A stretch of DNA of 64,000 bases, taken from NCBI GenBank assembly GCA_016785225.1, contig JAFBJZ010000874.1, positions 1,853,501 through 1,917,500 on the forward strand, given 5' to 3'. This stretch comes from Psettodes erumei. Taxonomy: Eukaryota > Chordata > Actinopteri > Pleuronectiformes > Psettodidae. The position numbers were made by a program, and so were the translations under genes. Below are positions 37,905 to 52,342 of this stretch, piece after piece; position 1 is the first letter of the stretch; each line of letters opens with the position of its first letter. The notes under the pieces were generated by a model, which ran no database searches, was not told the DNA's origin, and saw only the letters and a program-made list of their open reading frames with translations.

Positions 37905-39570
37905 GATAAATCCCGAACAAAACTTGTTTAGCATTTTTAAAGGGATAAACCTATTTTTCTTTTGGGGGGTTGGTGTAGTTAAATTACGGTTTTCGTAATT
38001 TTCTTTTTTAACTTAAAAAAACCCATCTTATATTTGCCTCTTCTGTTTGTATTCAATATTTTGAGTGAGTTAGGGTTATTTGCTATTACAAATCCGAGGG
38101 GGAGTCTGCTAAGCTGTAATATATATGTAAAGTCAAATATACTAATTTCTATACATTCATGAAATAGTTTTGATGCCATTTAAAACTTCCATTTTTATAG
38201 GGGTGACCTCCTCATTCGCCTTCTGAATTTGAGTCATTACAGGGCGGTCAATGTTTATTTGACAACAGCACCCTCCTGCGGTTGGTTTAGGAAGTTGAGG
38301 GCTTTGCCAAAACTAAATCACAAATTTGACTCTGTGTGGTTATCAACTGTATACCACATAAAACAAGCAATATTTTTCTATGTGTGAAGATGAAGAAGAG
38401 CTAACAGGAACAGTCTGATAACTAAACTGTGGACAGCACAGTGGCAGATACAGTACGTTTGCCCTTTTACTGTTCAAAAGTCATTATGTCATTATACCAG
38501 TAATCTCATCCTAATGCAGTAAGCCTACCACAAACTGGTACATAGCCCAGATGTATTTCATGTCTGTTTACAGATATATTTGAACAAAATACTTGAATTA
38601 GTGTAGACCTGCACCACGTTTAACATTGAGCAGTGATATTCTGGAGAAAGTATGACAAAATCTGAAATGTAACATTCAGTTCGTTTTTGTGCATGTTTGT
38701 GCTGCATTTACACCACTGCTAAGACTGTACATGGTCTTTAAATGTACAGAAAGTACAAGAAGTGCAATATTTTGTTCTGCTTTGGGGCATTAATGTGCAG
38801 TAATAGCGCCCATTGTGGCCTCTGGCTCATCAATACCATTATAAAAAAAGATGGTCAGTGCTAAAGTACCTTATATCAAATCATCTGACATTATCATACG
38901 TTTAAGGTTGGCTTGTATGCAACACAGAGGGGAATCTTCCACTTCTGGAAGTTGTTTCCTCACAACTCACAACCTTTCATTTCCTTTTCTTTTTTGGATA
39001 ACTTCCTAGTATCAGTGTGTTATTTTCTTTGGAGACTGGCATTGTACAGATATAACACATGAGGCACCTCATGCGACCAACAGCTTCACACTGGTAAAAT
39101 CTCGTAAGTGGGAAAAAAAATAAAAAAATATAAATAAGGTAGTTTTTAATCAAGGTCTTCAGCATTGGATGCAACTCATCTGCTCACTCCAACATTGCCC
39201 AACCTCACTTTTACAGTGTGGAAAAGCAAGGTGATCTGAAGCCACGTGTCCATGCTTTGACAGACAAGCTTTAATTGTTCACAATCAAGCTTATAGACAT
39301 GTCCAAAGCACCGTAAAACCATGATACCAGAAAGAAACAAGCAACTGAGGACAAAGGTTTTTATGACACAGGTAGAAGTTAACCAAGGGTAGAATACGGT
39401 AAAACATTTCTCATTATTCTGTGTTCCATTATATATACACTCGCTGTTATAGATTACGTTTCAAAAAAACAGAAATTTTAAAATAGCAGTCTTGAAATAC
39501 ACACCATTTGTGTCACATTGGAATCATCCAAAGAAGGAAAAAAAATCAAAAATAAAATAAAAACAAAATC
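37905..39570. other. Spacer between ptpn4 and epb41l5
   Basis: AT-rich sequence with no supportable coding frame, RNA gene or large repeat. Confidence 0.55.
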
Positions 39571-42500
39571 TTTCTGCTCACAAATGATTTTCCCTTTTAT
39601 TTTAAAGATTTTTTTTCATATACAACATTGTATTTACATGGTCTAGTATTATTTACACAAAATTAACAAGTGGCACTGTGTAGTTAGGAGTTCTTTTCTT
39701 TTTTTCTTGTTCCCTACAGGTGTCTTATTTTAAAACAAAATAAAAATGATAAATTAAAAAAAAATAACTCATCAACAACTCATTTTAACAATGCTTTATG
39801 TCTCCAACTTTGTTTTTTTCAGTAGCACTACCTGCCACTAGGCCTTCTACAAAGTGCTGTCCTTTCCTTACCTGACTAGAACTGTTTTCATCTTTACAAA
39901 AATACAACTAACCCAACCCCTTCCCATGTCCGGTACCTTCCAAACTACTTTTGATCAGTACCTTAAATGCACAGACAGTACCAATTACGTGTGAACATCA
40001 AACACTTTGAACACAGACAGCTCATTGTTGGACATTTTTGTGCCTGATGGAAACTCTGGCGGCCCTGATTGATCAATTATTCACCTTTTACTGCAGTGCC
40101 AATGTTGTGTTATCTCCTTAGAATTTTTTTTAAATAATTTTTTTGTACTATAAGCATCAACTGATTTTAATTGGGTGATATTTTGATTAACTCTGTTGCC
40201 GAATACTAAAACTCCACTGGGGTTTGACTGGTGCTTTTGTTTCTTTGATTATAAGCTCATACGTGTAGGGTTTGCAAAATCTTTGTAACTAACAATAAAA
40301 TAATAATAATAATAATAATAAAAAGGTTTAAACCATTTATTTAATCAGTCATTCACTGGCTAACCTCAGTTTGTCCTTCTATGGAGAACAAGCTGCTTGA
40401 TACTGTGCTACTGTACCCATGGTATTCTGCTCAGATGTGTCATTTGCCTTGAGGCCATGCAGAGAGAGTGGGATCCATGGATAATGATCCAAAAGAGAGC
40501 CATCCAGGTTAAAACAATGAGAAGAAAGGACTATAGATGTTTGCGTGGGCTCTGTAAAAAATGACTGATGTTGACTAAGAGAAGGAGGGTTTTTTGGGGT
40601 TTGTTTTTTTAGGAGAGTGTCACAGCACAAGCGAAATAAAAAAATAGGGTGAAGAGGAAAGCAGTTTGCTCTTCTTCCCACCTCTACATGTGGCAAAAGC
40701 TTCAGCTGTCAGAATAGGAAGTATGAGAACAGCTTGAATTGTTGTTTCACTGACTAAAAAACAACAACAACAAAAACAACTCTTCCAGAAGGCTCTTTTT
40801 GCATTAATTCAAAAAACTTGAGATCAGTTTAGATTAGGTTTATGGCTTTATGGCACAACCTTTCATTCCAGTTAACGAACAAGCAGGATTAGACCAGACA
40901 GCTAACAAAGTATGTTTCATAAAATGGCAGAGAGAGACAGATAAAGAAGAATCCGAGTGAGCACGCACATGCACACTCGCACAAGTGCACACACGTGCAC
41001 ACACACACACACACACACACACACAGCAGTAGGTTTCTCCAGCAGAGTCCATTGAAGGAGCCAATGACAGCAGGTATTGAAGCAGCTGATAAGAAAAATA
41101 TCTCAACTCATAAAGAGGCTACACACCATTCCATTCCGCTAGGTAAAACACATTGACAGGTTAACCTGTACTTGGCCCAAAAAAAAGACTCAACAAGCAA
41201 CTTGATGCTGGGTTTCGTGAATTAAAAATACAAATCAACATTTAATCTCTCATCACTCATAACACCTAATCCTGTCTTAAAAACAACATGTGCCTCAAAA
41301 CAGTGAAGTACCACTGGGGAAGATCAATAGAAAAAAAAAGTTCTGTTTGTGCTGCTTCTTTGAACTGTCAACTGTTCCCTGGCAGACACGCAGACCGGAC
41401 CGAATTAACCGGCAATCGTTGGTTTTAACCACCAGCGACCTCTCGACTCCACTGGAGCTGAGCGATGGAAAGTACTCCGTGAGGATGTCTCCTTGGAAAA
41501 AAAATTAATTCATCTTACTGAGCTTAATGCTGGGCCGCGTGGTTGCTCATACGAAGTGAGGAGCTATCGTCAATGCAAAATGTGTAAAAAGGCTTTACAG
41601 GTTATAAAAGTCTCGGTCTCTGGATGTAAAAAAAATAAGAATGTGAGGTGGGGGGGGCAATGGAGGGGAGCTATAAAAGTTGAGTTTTTACCGTTCACGC
41701 AAAAGGCTGAGATCAGTTCACCCTCAACTCAGCGAGCAAGGTTTATGTGGACAACAAATACTGATTGCATAAAACCTCCGGCAACTTTCCACCGCTCGAG
41801 AACTCATCGATTGTACTGGTGTCTGATCACGCGACCTCTCTTTGTGTCTCAGGTTTCCAGCAAAACGACCTGTGCGGGAGGAAGATTTCGCTCGCACAAA
41901 GCGGTTCGACATTTATTGTAAGTCGTCCTGGTCGGGGGGAAAAATGATCAGAGAGAAGGAGCGGGGCTTTGCTATCAGTGTCTGGCTCAAGGACACTTCA
42001 GCAAGGACTCTGCTGTCCACTCTGTCAGCTGCACGTGCAAAGCGCTGACCTGACTCAATGCGCATGTGAAGAAAGAAATGAACTGACCTCTGCCTTGTCT
42101 CTTAGCTTAGACTGTAACGCAGGGAGGCCGTGTGTCTACTGGGGCCCCTTCTTTAAGATGCGAGGAGAAGCAATTCCAAATAATCAACGGACGCTCAACG
42201 TTAAATTTTCCTGTCAGCATGAAGATTGACAGCCGCTGCTGCCGCCGGTACAGAAGCGAAAAAGGAGGTGCCCAGCAAACACAGGCCCTGAGGTTTGTAA
42301 TCCAGTTATATCCCTCGCCGTTAGAGCATGTGTCTGTAAGCTCAAAAACACAGCACAAAGCAGGGTGAAGCATCCAACTCGCCACAGCACTGAACAAGAG
42401 GTGAGAAACTTTCAGCCGTCCATCTGTCAGTCTGTGCTGTCAGAAAACTGAGACAAGAAAGCTGACAAAGATAAAACCAAGTACAATAAATTAAATCACT

Positions 42501-43172
42501 GTTTTTTTTCCTCCACGAAAAGCAAAAAAAAAATGAAAGAAAGAAAAAAGAAGTAGTTAGAAGAAGAGGAATCACACTACTTTACTACCTAAGATTTAAT
42601 CAGGAAAGCGTGAAGCTCTAGACTCATACAAACAAAACGTACAACTTTTTTTTTTTGTTCAGTGGACAGGGTTTGACACAAACTAAAACACAATAAATAC
42701 TCTGAGGAACAAAAGATAAGGTATATCTCTTTATCAGCTAAAAGGACACTAAAAAAAAAGGCAGGTCCGTCTGGCAGACTCGCTCAGAAGGGGACAGGGC
42801 AACCCAATGGCTAAAAAAAAAGGAAAAAGAAAAGGGGGGGGCTTTCCATCCACGGGGGCAGCCCTTCCCCTTCATACTTATGGCACTACAGCAATTCCCC
42901 ATCCACATTTTATTCTCTCATACTTTTATCTTCTCATTCTTTGTATACTTTTTTCTTTACCCTGAACATACAATATCCCCTAATGGTACCTATTCAACAC
43001 AGCTAGTTTTCTTTTTTTTTTTTTTTAAATCTATCTCGTCCATGATTTCCACGTCTGTTTGTCGTTTTTTTCCATTTTTGTCAGCATAAAGTGCAACAGT
43101 GCTTTTGTTCCTCCGACCACCTGGCCTCTTCCTGGTAAACCCTGATGACCCCCCCCCCCCCGGGGTCAAACG
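39571..43172 (-). other. ptpn4: Probable ptpn4 3' UTR (extent uncertain)
   Basis: Follows the ptpn4 stop. Minus-strand AATAAA hexamers occur at 42909-42914 (about 260 nt after the stop), 40336-40341 and 39596-39601. The last would give a UTR of about 3.6 kb. The AT-rich composition from about 39220 to 40800 suits a UTR. It includes an (AAT)n run near 40300 and a CA tract at 40998-41024. Confidence 0.45.
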
Positions 43173-43255
43173 TCACAGGTTAGCCGAATCAGGGTCAGGG
43201 TTCACGCTGGTCTCGCTTTTCACGCTGGTGGCACTCGCGACGCTCGGCTCTTCCA

Positions 43256-43286
<31 letters not shown>

Positions 43287-43586
43287 CTCCTCCTCCTCTT
43301 CCCCCTCCTCTGTCACTTCTCCCACATCCAGCACCTCCACCTCCTCGTCGTCGTCGTCATCCTCCTCATCCAGCCCTCCTTCCAGCAGCTCCACCACAGC
43401 CGCCTCGCCTTCCTCCGTCGCTGCCGTCTCCTCGTTCTCTTCTCCTGCTTTCTGCTGCTCCTTCTTCTCCTCCTCCCTCTCGTCACTCACCTTCTCCCTC
43501 TGCTGGTAGACAGCGGCCTTGAGTGGCTTGACCAGACCTTCCTCATAGACTTTGAGGATGGCCTCGCACACAAAGCGGTACTGGCT
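43173..43586 (-). CDS. ptpn4: ptpn4 last coding exon with acidic tail (fragment residues 781-917)
   Basis: Begins [20 protein letters not shown], the conserved end of the PTP domain. Human PTPN4 stops about ten residues after this point. Here the frame continues 115 residues, more than 40 percent Asp/Glu, with a [10 protein letters not shown] run and a poly-Glu run, before a stop at 43173-43175. A consensus donor (AAG|GTGAGT, 43485-43490) lies inside, so a 96-nt version of the exon is possible. The non-repetitive flanks ([30 protein letters not shown]) look coding. Confidence 0.85.
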
Positions 43587-46500
43587 CTGGCGAAAGGAAA
43601 CAGAGAGAGATATTTCAGCCGATTGAGCAGCGTGGCTGAGAGCAGCTGCACCGACAAACGGATGTGTCTACGCACAGGTGTTTGTATCATCATGGCCCTC
43701 TGGTCTCTCATGGTCCTGACGATATCTAGAGGATACACTGGCTGACCGCACTCCATTAGACACAGTGCTGTCTCCATGGTGATCAGAACCCCAGTCCGAC
43801 CAATTCCCGCGCTGAAGAAAAGAAAAAAAATGGAGGGGACACAAGTGGATGCTCAGTTACAAAACCTGTGTAACACAAAGGTAGGAGGAAGAGAATGAGA
43901 CAACGTCACTCAGTTCAAACCAAACAAGCGACAAAACTGTTGACCGGGTGTTCCCTGTTTCACGTAATTCACACTTCCCCGCACCTGCAGTGTACCACCA
44001 TCGGCTGGTCCTGTCCTGCCCGTTTGGTCCGTACAAGAGCCACAAAGTCCAGGAAATCAGTGGAGTCATCAGGAACGCCGTGGTCTGGCCAAGCCAGGTA
44101 CTGAATCTGAGTAAGCTCTCTCTGCTGCTCACTCTGAACACACACAGAAGGGGAAAAGAAGAGGACCAGTGACTTTATATTGTGTTTACATGTAGTTTTT
44201 CAGGGGAAAAAAACTGTCTGAGGCCTTGGAGACAAAATGAGGGTAATTCACCCTCACCTCATTCCAGACCTAAGCTTTTTATTCTCAGTCACAATCACTC
44301 ATACTTGACCCGAAACTGGCCATCATATATCAGGTGGGCAACCGAGGATGTTTGATTGAGCGCTGTGTCCTGGGGGGGGGGGGGGGGGCCATGGCACCCC
44401 ACTTTTGTGCAGCTATGGCCTTTAAGCATGTTATGAAACAGGAAGTGTGAATAAAAAACAGTGGTTTTATTCTTTCCTCTCGGCTGGACCCCTTGGTGAT
44501 TCATGCCGCCGCTTCTCATTTTCTGAAACACCTTCTTCTCTGTAGCGTTGCTATAAATAAAGACAAGGCACACTTCCTCTTTTGTTCATTCATAATTGGA
44601 GAATTGGAGAAGAAACATCAGACAACTGCACAATAATGCAGCGAAGTACTGAGTGATCGCAAAAATAAGGTTTGGGGGGACTTGAACCTCACAGGGATGC
44701 CACGATGATTCACACACACACACACACAACAGCAGAAAACAACTACTGTCCAACTGTTCTTCTGCGGGTCAGAGCCCCCGTGTTCCTCTCACTGCATCGC
44801 CATAGTAACACATCTATCTCCATGGCAACAATCACAGACAGAGGTGAATGCTAATTGCCTCCTCCTACAGCCATATACTTTAAAGGTCATGATCCAAGGG
44901 CAGGACACAGGGGAGCAATCAGGGCAACACAGACAGCAGGAAGTGATGAGGAAACAGCAGGAAAAGTGGATGCGCCATTTAAAGTTAATTTCTAATGAGA
45001 CTCTGCCCTTAATACTGGCACAGCAGATGACGCGCTACATACTGTTGCATTAAAGCAAAAATGCAGACAAATATGTACATTTGGCTGCACCGAATAAATG
45101 CTTTTAGTTTAGAGAAAGAAAAACAAATGTCCCCATGTCTTGTGGAATTAAGCTATCGAAAGCTTCAACATCGCAACAGCGCCAAACTCTCCATTTCTGT
45201 TCTGCAAACTATCCTTGTCCCGCTCTTTGCTCCTCTGTTTCTCTCCCTCGCTCTCTTTTTCAGCAATGTGACTGACTGCGGTGGTTGGGTTGTCGTGGCA
45301 ACCAGATCCCAATACGTGGCCCGCATGCAGCAGTGGGAGCCAGAAAAAGAACAGCCCACACCGGTCACTATGGCAACACACCTCCTCCGGGGTCCTCGGC
45401 GGCTCATCCTTTCCTGAGACTCCGGTCGCTCTTTTTGACTGGGCCCTCCTCTCTATGACTTGCTCCGATCATCGGCACGTGTCTAACTTTCTCTTCACTT
45501 CCATTCTCTCGTTCCTCTCTTCTGGCCCTAGTCCTTAGTCCTAGTCTGGCCCCCGTCACGACTGTGCCTCTGTGGGTGTGGTTACCTGCGTGTGCGTGAG
45601 AGTCATCTCTCGGACCAGGAAGGCAGAGTTGCCCTCTTCATTGTGGCACGTGACTGTAAAGTTTCCATAGGCGGTGGTACTGTCTGGGTTGGGCCAGTAC
45701 TGGTGACACTTTACCTATTAACGCAGACAAAGTATTCAGTTTACAACTTCACGTATGCTTTAATCAACAGGTCACAGCTGTTACTGTCAGACATCAGAGC
45801 TGCATTTCATGACACAGAGCCATCACTGTGGCACTAAACACGATGACTCAGGATCACAACATGGGTTTGCTAAAAGATTTTGCAAGGGATTGATTGACAG
45901 TGAAAATCATGTTGTTTTGACACGTTGTAGTCCAGACTTGGCGTCCAGTCCTGTCGCTGAGGTGAATGTCTACATACCCGCCCCCTCTCCACCTGCGTAG
46001 TCAGCATGACAACCATAGATGAGCCCTGCTCCCAGGTCATTTGCCAGAAGTCAGGGCAGGTGTTGGGCAGCGGGCCCTGACATGCTATGTAGCGGTTTAT
46101 CAGACTGGAGGCTGGAATCTCCATCTACAGAGAGAGGGACAGATTGAGATTGAGATACAGCGGTGCCTCAAGGATCTCGCCTTTTGACCTGGTGGTGTGG
46201 TGCAAAAGAACGACAAAACCCGCGGAAGTCTGACAATCAGTCATCGATGTCATATTCATACAGCATGAATATCCCGACTTCACATACAAAGCAAACAGAA
46301 ATTTAACAATAGACACTTTTTCATTCTTAACTACGCCTGCTCAACAACAGATGGAAGAATGTATTCTGTCTAATAAATGATGAAACTGATGAGAAAGTTA
46401 ATTAGTGGATGTAAAGCACTGACGAGTTGGGAGGGTCCTTCATGTTCACTACAATCACTTATTAAGCCACAATGATTCTGAACTGATCCTAGGTGCAGCC

Positions 46501-49500
46501 AGTTGGAAAGCGATGGGCGATTTTCTCCCCCTGTGTTGTTCGTTTCCAATTCACTGTTGTTTTCACCACGTTACTGCGTTTGTGAAGGCTTCTCCATGTT
46601 GAGCACAACCCATGGCGGGGCAGGCATTAACGAACACAGACAGCTAAATCTAGAGATGTCTGAGTCTGACTCAAAAACAGGCTCAACATTACCACGCAAT
46701 GTTACTCGCTCGTAAAGCGGCTGTGGTTCATTCATTCGCCGGTATGGCCCATATAGCATTTTAACATGCATTTTTGATGGCTGGCAAACCAGACCACCCA
46801 CCGGGCTTCAAATCAGCAAAATGCAGAGACACAGATGAGAAGATGAAAGAGGAAAGCGAGGAGGGTAAAACTCACATTGATGTAATTTGCATTGATGTAG
46901 TCATCTGTGCTTTTCAGAATGACCCGCGTGGCATCATCTGCCAGGAGGGAGAGAGAGAGAGAAGAAAACAGAGAACGGGGGTAAAATTAGAGAGAAAGAG
47001 AGCGTTTCACAAAGGAAGAAAGATATTTAATTCAAGAGGAAAACCAGCAGAGAAGGGAGAGAGTGTGTTGGTGAGAACAAACAGTCAAAGTGCATATTTG
47101 AACAAGCTGGGTAATACAGGCGCGTGCAGTCACGTACAGGGAGAGATGTCTCTGTAGCGATTTTTGGAAACGTTCTGAGGTAATTTGGCACACAGCATGG
47201 TCATCCCCGGCCTCTTCCTGTACAGTTGCTGTAAGAACAGGAAGCACAAGTTTGTATTAAGGTCGTGGCACCAGGAAGATCCAGAAACACAACCCATTTC
47301 TTTTCCGCAAAAACGCACGCCTCCATGTGAATGCAAACGTACAAATCCACTTAGTCTAGTGCTGTGTGCACTGACCATATGAGGGTTTAGATGTGTGCGA
47401 GGGTGTGTTTGTATTTAACATTCCTCACAACACTTAAACAGGAAGCTGTTAAACGTTGATGGGAGGACACAAGGTTTCTGGAATGTGGAGGAGGAAAACA
47501 AAAATTGACAAGTCCTAAAAGTCATTGCGTTAATCCATTAAAAGCTACTCAAATACTCTATGTGTGTATCTGTGTGTGAGCACATGTGCAGGGAGGCTGT
47601 TAGATGGGATTTTTCTCAGTGTCTTTCTCCTCACATCAAACTGTGCCAGTATGGCTCCGCTGCTCAGGCCTTCCTTCAGTGCTGCCATGGAGTCCCTCAG
47701 GGCGTGCTGGTCTAGCTGGGCGGGATCCTGAGGGGACTTCTCAGGGATGTACTGAAAGTCTGGCTCCGAGTCCACCTTCTCCTCCACCACGTCATAGATG
47801 GCTGAGTGGGACAGGGAACAAATATGTCGCAGGTTACATATACATTGCTGTTACGCAAGCCGAGCCCACGGGGGAGTTGATTTATCTTTGAGGAAGTACA
47901 GAAATCAGCAAATATTTATGGCTTTATTCCCCACATGTATGCTTATATTTGACAGCGAATCAAATCATGTGCATTTCCAGGCATTCAGCACATTGATGTA
48001 AATCTTATATCTGCTCTGATGTAATACAGCACAGAATGCACAAATCCCTCTTTGACCCACTTCAAATACCAAGAATGTCCATGTTTCATCATCTTTAAAA
48101 GCTCCTCTCCCCGCTCTGCTCATGCTGATTAAAGGAAGTGATTTGCAATCTTCCTACATGGTGAAGACATACAGCTGAGAGCAATGTCACACAACTCATT
48201 TGTGATAACAAAAGTGAGGCTACAGAGGAGACCCGTGGCAGCATCCTGGCTTATGACCAGATGTGTAGCTGCTACTTTTAAGAAGTGTCTAACAAAGCGG
48301 AGATTCCTCCATCGCTAAATTAAAACGAGTCGCAAATGAAATTAGTTGTCGTCCACATTTGTTAATGTCAAAACAGTTGTTGGTTGGATCCGACCAACCA
48401 GCGAGAACTCACCGTTCGGTCTGACCAATAGGATGAGCTCCCCGGAGTGGCTCTCGCAGCTGGCCTTGATGAACATGACCACCTGGTCGTGGGTGTGGTC
48501 GGAGATGTCCCGCCCGTTAATCAAGACCACCTGGTCGCCCTCGTTGAGGCGAGGCACGCACAGGTCAGCCTGAGAAGGGGGAGACGGGGAGATAAGAGAT
48601 GAAAGAAAAGGTTTTCAGGTATGAAAAATGCTCAGACCGCGCTCATCTGTCAAGCCGGACTGGCTCATTGAAGCGTGCTACTTCTCAACATGGTGACTGG
48701 AAATAGGAGTAGGAGAGGGGCTGTGCTTCCTCGTCTACTGACTCACGAGTCACATGAGGTGGTTGTTGACTTACTGATGTTCCCGGAGCTACTCTCGACA
48801 CGATGATGGGCATCTTCTGGTCAGCTCCACCCTGGAGACACAGAGAGACCGATGCTAACAGCACAAAGCCTGGCACTAAAAAGCCCCGTCTTTTTTGTGG
48901 AGTGTGGAGGATTTGTGACAAAGGTTTTGACAGCTTGGCATATATATACATTAAAAAAAGTTTGAAAGAAAGATGGTCCAAGGAGCCACAAAGACAGAAA
49001 GAACGTGAACAGACTTCCAATTATATCCCAACTAGTATCAGCCCTCACCTTCACGTTGAAGCCGAATCGTCCGTGTTCATCCGGCCTCATCTTGATTAGG
49101 ACCAAATTATCATGAGGGACTACTCCATTCAGCTGAAAGAACATGTCACGCATTTCATACAGGTGCATGACATTCAGATCCTACATTGTTCTGCATCAAC
49201 TTCAGTTGAAACAGCAGACCCGGCTCCTGCAACACTGGGCAGTACTTGACAAGTTGGTTGATAAAAAGAAATTAGCCATGCTTCATTGTTACAGTCAATG
49301 TATAATTTGCTTTGGATTGAAATGCCCACTAAACATTTCCAGTGTAAGACAGAGATTCGGCAATGTGCTCATGGCCACTAGTGGGCAGACAATACAAGTT
49401 AACATTTGCAAAAAAAAGATTTAGAATCAAAACAATGAGCTAGAAGTGGTAAAACAGCTCTTTAGAGCTGAAGATGAGATTAGATGTTAGAGGCTCCTTT

Positions 49501-52148
49501 TCACATTTTTCCAAGCTTCAAAATCTGACCTAATATGAGCCTACCAAATGCAGACTCAAAATGTATTTCGACTTTTATATATTGAAACATTTACTTAAAA
49601 TTCATGAAAAGAGAAGCGAATGTTGCCACACTGACCGTGGTTTTGTCAGCATTAACGGGAATGTCGTACATCTCGTTGAGGTGGTTGTCCAGGAGGCTCT
49701 GCTGCGAGTGGGCCTGGATGATCTGGCTCAAGGTCTTCCTGCTCAGCTGCTTGGGAGGCAGAGCCGGAGGTTGGCCATCGACCCCCTCCGGAGACCTGAG
49801 GGAGGGAGGGGAGGAGGGAGAGACGGTCAGGGACAGAGAAAAGGAGGCTGAAATAAAGAAAAAAGGGAGGGAGCAGCATTTTCTGCCCAGCAATCTGATT
49901 GGATTAAAAAACAGATCTTATGATCTTATGTTTTGTTTTAGTTTTAATTTGCATCACTATTCTACACGACTACACCTTGACACTTCACAGAACAAACCGC
50001 AGTGCTTCATTTCAATTCTAAATAACTACAAAATTTGTCTTCAAAACTTGCTCGTTTAGCAGCTGCAACTGCTAATGGAGGAAAACTAACACACACACAC
50101 ACACACACAGGTGCACCAAAACACACAACGCATGGTCGAGCAAAAGGCCTTCCTGAACGAAAACAGATAAAGTGGAGTAAGAGATTGCAAGAGAAAGACA
50201 GGCTTAATAGCGCTGTTAGTCACAATGCATTAACCTCAATAAAAGGGCTGCAAAAGCAAGAAACCCCCCATCCCCCATCCCCCAAACACCCAGACAATAA
50301 AAGGCAGTCAGTGTAGACGGTGAAACAACGCGGCAGGTCAGGTGAGGCTTTCAGCAGCATCATGGCTCACTCTCTGGGGGGGTAGAAGCCCATCATTTCA
50401 CTATGACTGCGTGTGTGTGTAGTTGTGTACAGGCACTCCTTAGGGGTGAGAGCACCAGTCAAAGGGAATCTCCGTTGTTTTGGCTGCAGCTGCTGGTGCC
50501 ACTTTGTGTCTTAAATACATACATGCCAACTAACATTTACTGCGGGTCAGAACCAGGTCAGGCTTTCAGAAGGAGGGCCGTGTGCAGGCGACCTGAGCGC
50601 AGACTGCACGCGACCTCAGCTTCCTCAGCACGACACGGACGAGCGAGATGGACGCGAGCATCTTCGTGCTCTACCGCATCAAAGCCCCGGCCCCGGGATC
50701 AGGAGATTTAACCCTTGTCTGCAACAGACGAACCTCTTCTGTCAGGCGCTTTGATCATAACCGTAAGTGTCTTCATTCGGCCTTAAGAACAATTTTGTAA
50801 GCAAGAAGGAGTTAGCACCATTATCAGATAAATTTGAAAACACTTTCCAGTGAACACCCTGGCGTCTTCTTAAACTGGATTATTTTCTGAAGCTATGTCT
50901 TAGAGCTCTGATTACAGCATGCAAAGTCACTTATTACAACAAACCATATATGTTGCATGCAATGTTGTGTTAGAGTGTATTGTATAATTGTACCTTTTTT
51001 GTTCCCCGACACTGTCAAAGAAATAAAGACGCTGTATTTCACCCTCCATCACTGTAATATGCTCTGGTTTGCTGAACAGATCATTTTCACTCCGTACCAC
51101 TAAAAACAGAGCATTATATAAAGTGCGTCCAACGGTTATGGCTTTGTTGTATTGCTTAAGTGTGTAAATGACAGTGTGTAACTGTGGCCCTGTGGGAGAC
51201 GAAGCAGATTCTAATTTAGTTTCAAATGGAGGAAACTCTTGGAGGAGCGTTTGGAAAAATTTGGATTGTGGGCCAGAGCAAAGTAATCGGCCTGAAAATA
51301 TAAGATTGCAAATACACAGTTGTCGTGCATAAATCTTTCAGATTAGGGTGGTGTGACTCACACCAAAGAGAAGAGGCAGAATCTCGTCGACGTGGGGCAA
51401 AGAGATAGTTATAACGTACAAAATTTAGAACTGATGGCTCTCCAGAACCAAAATGTAATCCAAAAAGGGAGCGGATCTTTTCAGCAGACATCACAGTGGG
51501 GATGGCGAAGGAGGTTACTGAAGCCACCATCGCTAAGAGAGATGATTAAAGAAACATGAATTTTTTTGCTGGGGTTCTCACGGCCCAGATAAAGAAAAAA
51601 CAATCCTCTCTATAAAGTGTCGCAGTTATTTAGGCAAGAAAATTTGGAGGTTTGTGACACTGAGTCTCCAAAAACTGAAAATGGCAAAACTTAAAAACAT
51701 TTTGAGCCCTGCCTCATTTAGATATCATGTTAAACAGCTCAGTTTCATCTTACAATCTAACATTATGGAAAATATCTTCTGTGCTACAGTATAGTTCTGA
51801 GGCCAACATTATGTCCATAATTAACTATGACAGTTATCGTGTATAAATGAGGGCAAATCAGCAAACTTAAAGAAAAGTTGCTAAAAAGGCTGAAAACCAG
51901 CTGAACATGAATTTTAGTGGTTTAGTTTGAAAGTAAAACTGTATTATTTGACAATGAAATAATATGATCTTAAAATGCAGAATATCTTAATCATAAAAGT
52001 GCCATGTTTAAAAAAAAAAGGAAAGTGAAGGTAATGAAAACATCCATCATGGCTACCATGATGAATAATGTGAAATAACATGCATGGATAGTGTGAGTTT
52101 TCATCTCTTGGCTGCATAGCAAGAGTGATGAGCTCACAACTTGGCATG

Positions 52149-52199
<51 letters not shown>

Positions 52200-52308
52200 G
52201 ATGCAGCTTCATAGGCAGCGGAACTACCACTGCAATGTTACTTAGCCACTGAGGTTTCCAACTGAGAAATGTTCCATCGCTCTAATCTAACTCTATTCTT
52301 TCTATTTA

Positions 52309-52342
<34 letters not shown>

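Noticed and set aside
43099..43509. Plus-strand Ser-rich open frame of 136 residues
   Set aside because: It is the antisense of the Glu-rich ptpn4 tail; poly-Ser is the complement of GAG codons.
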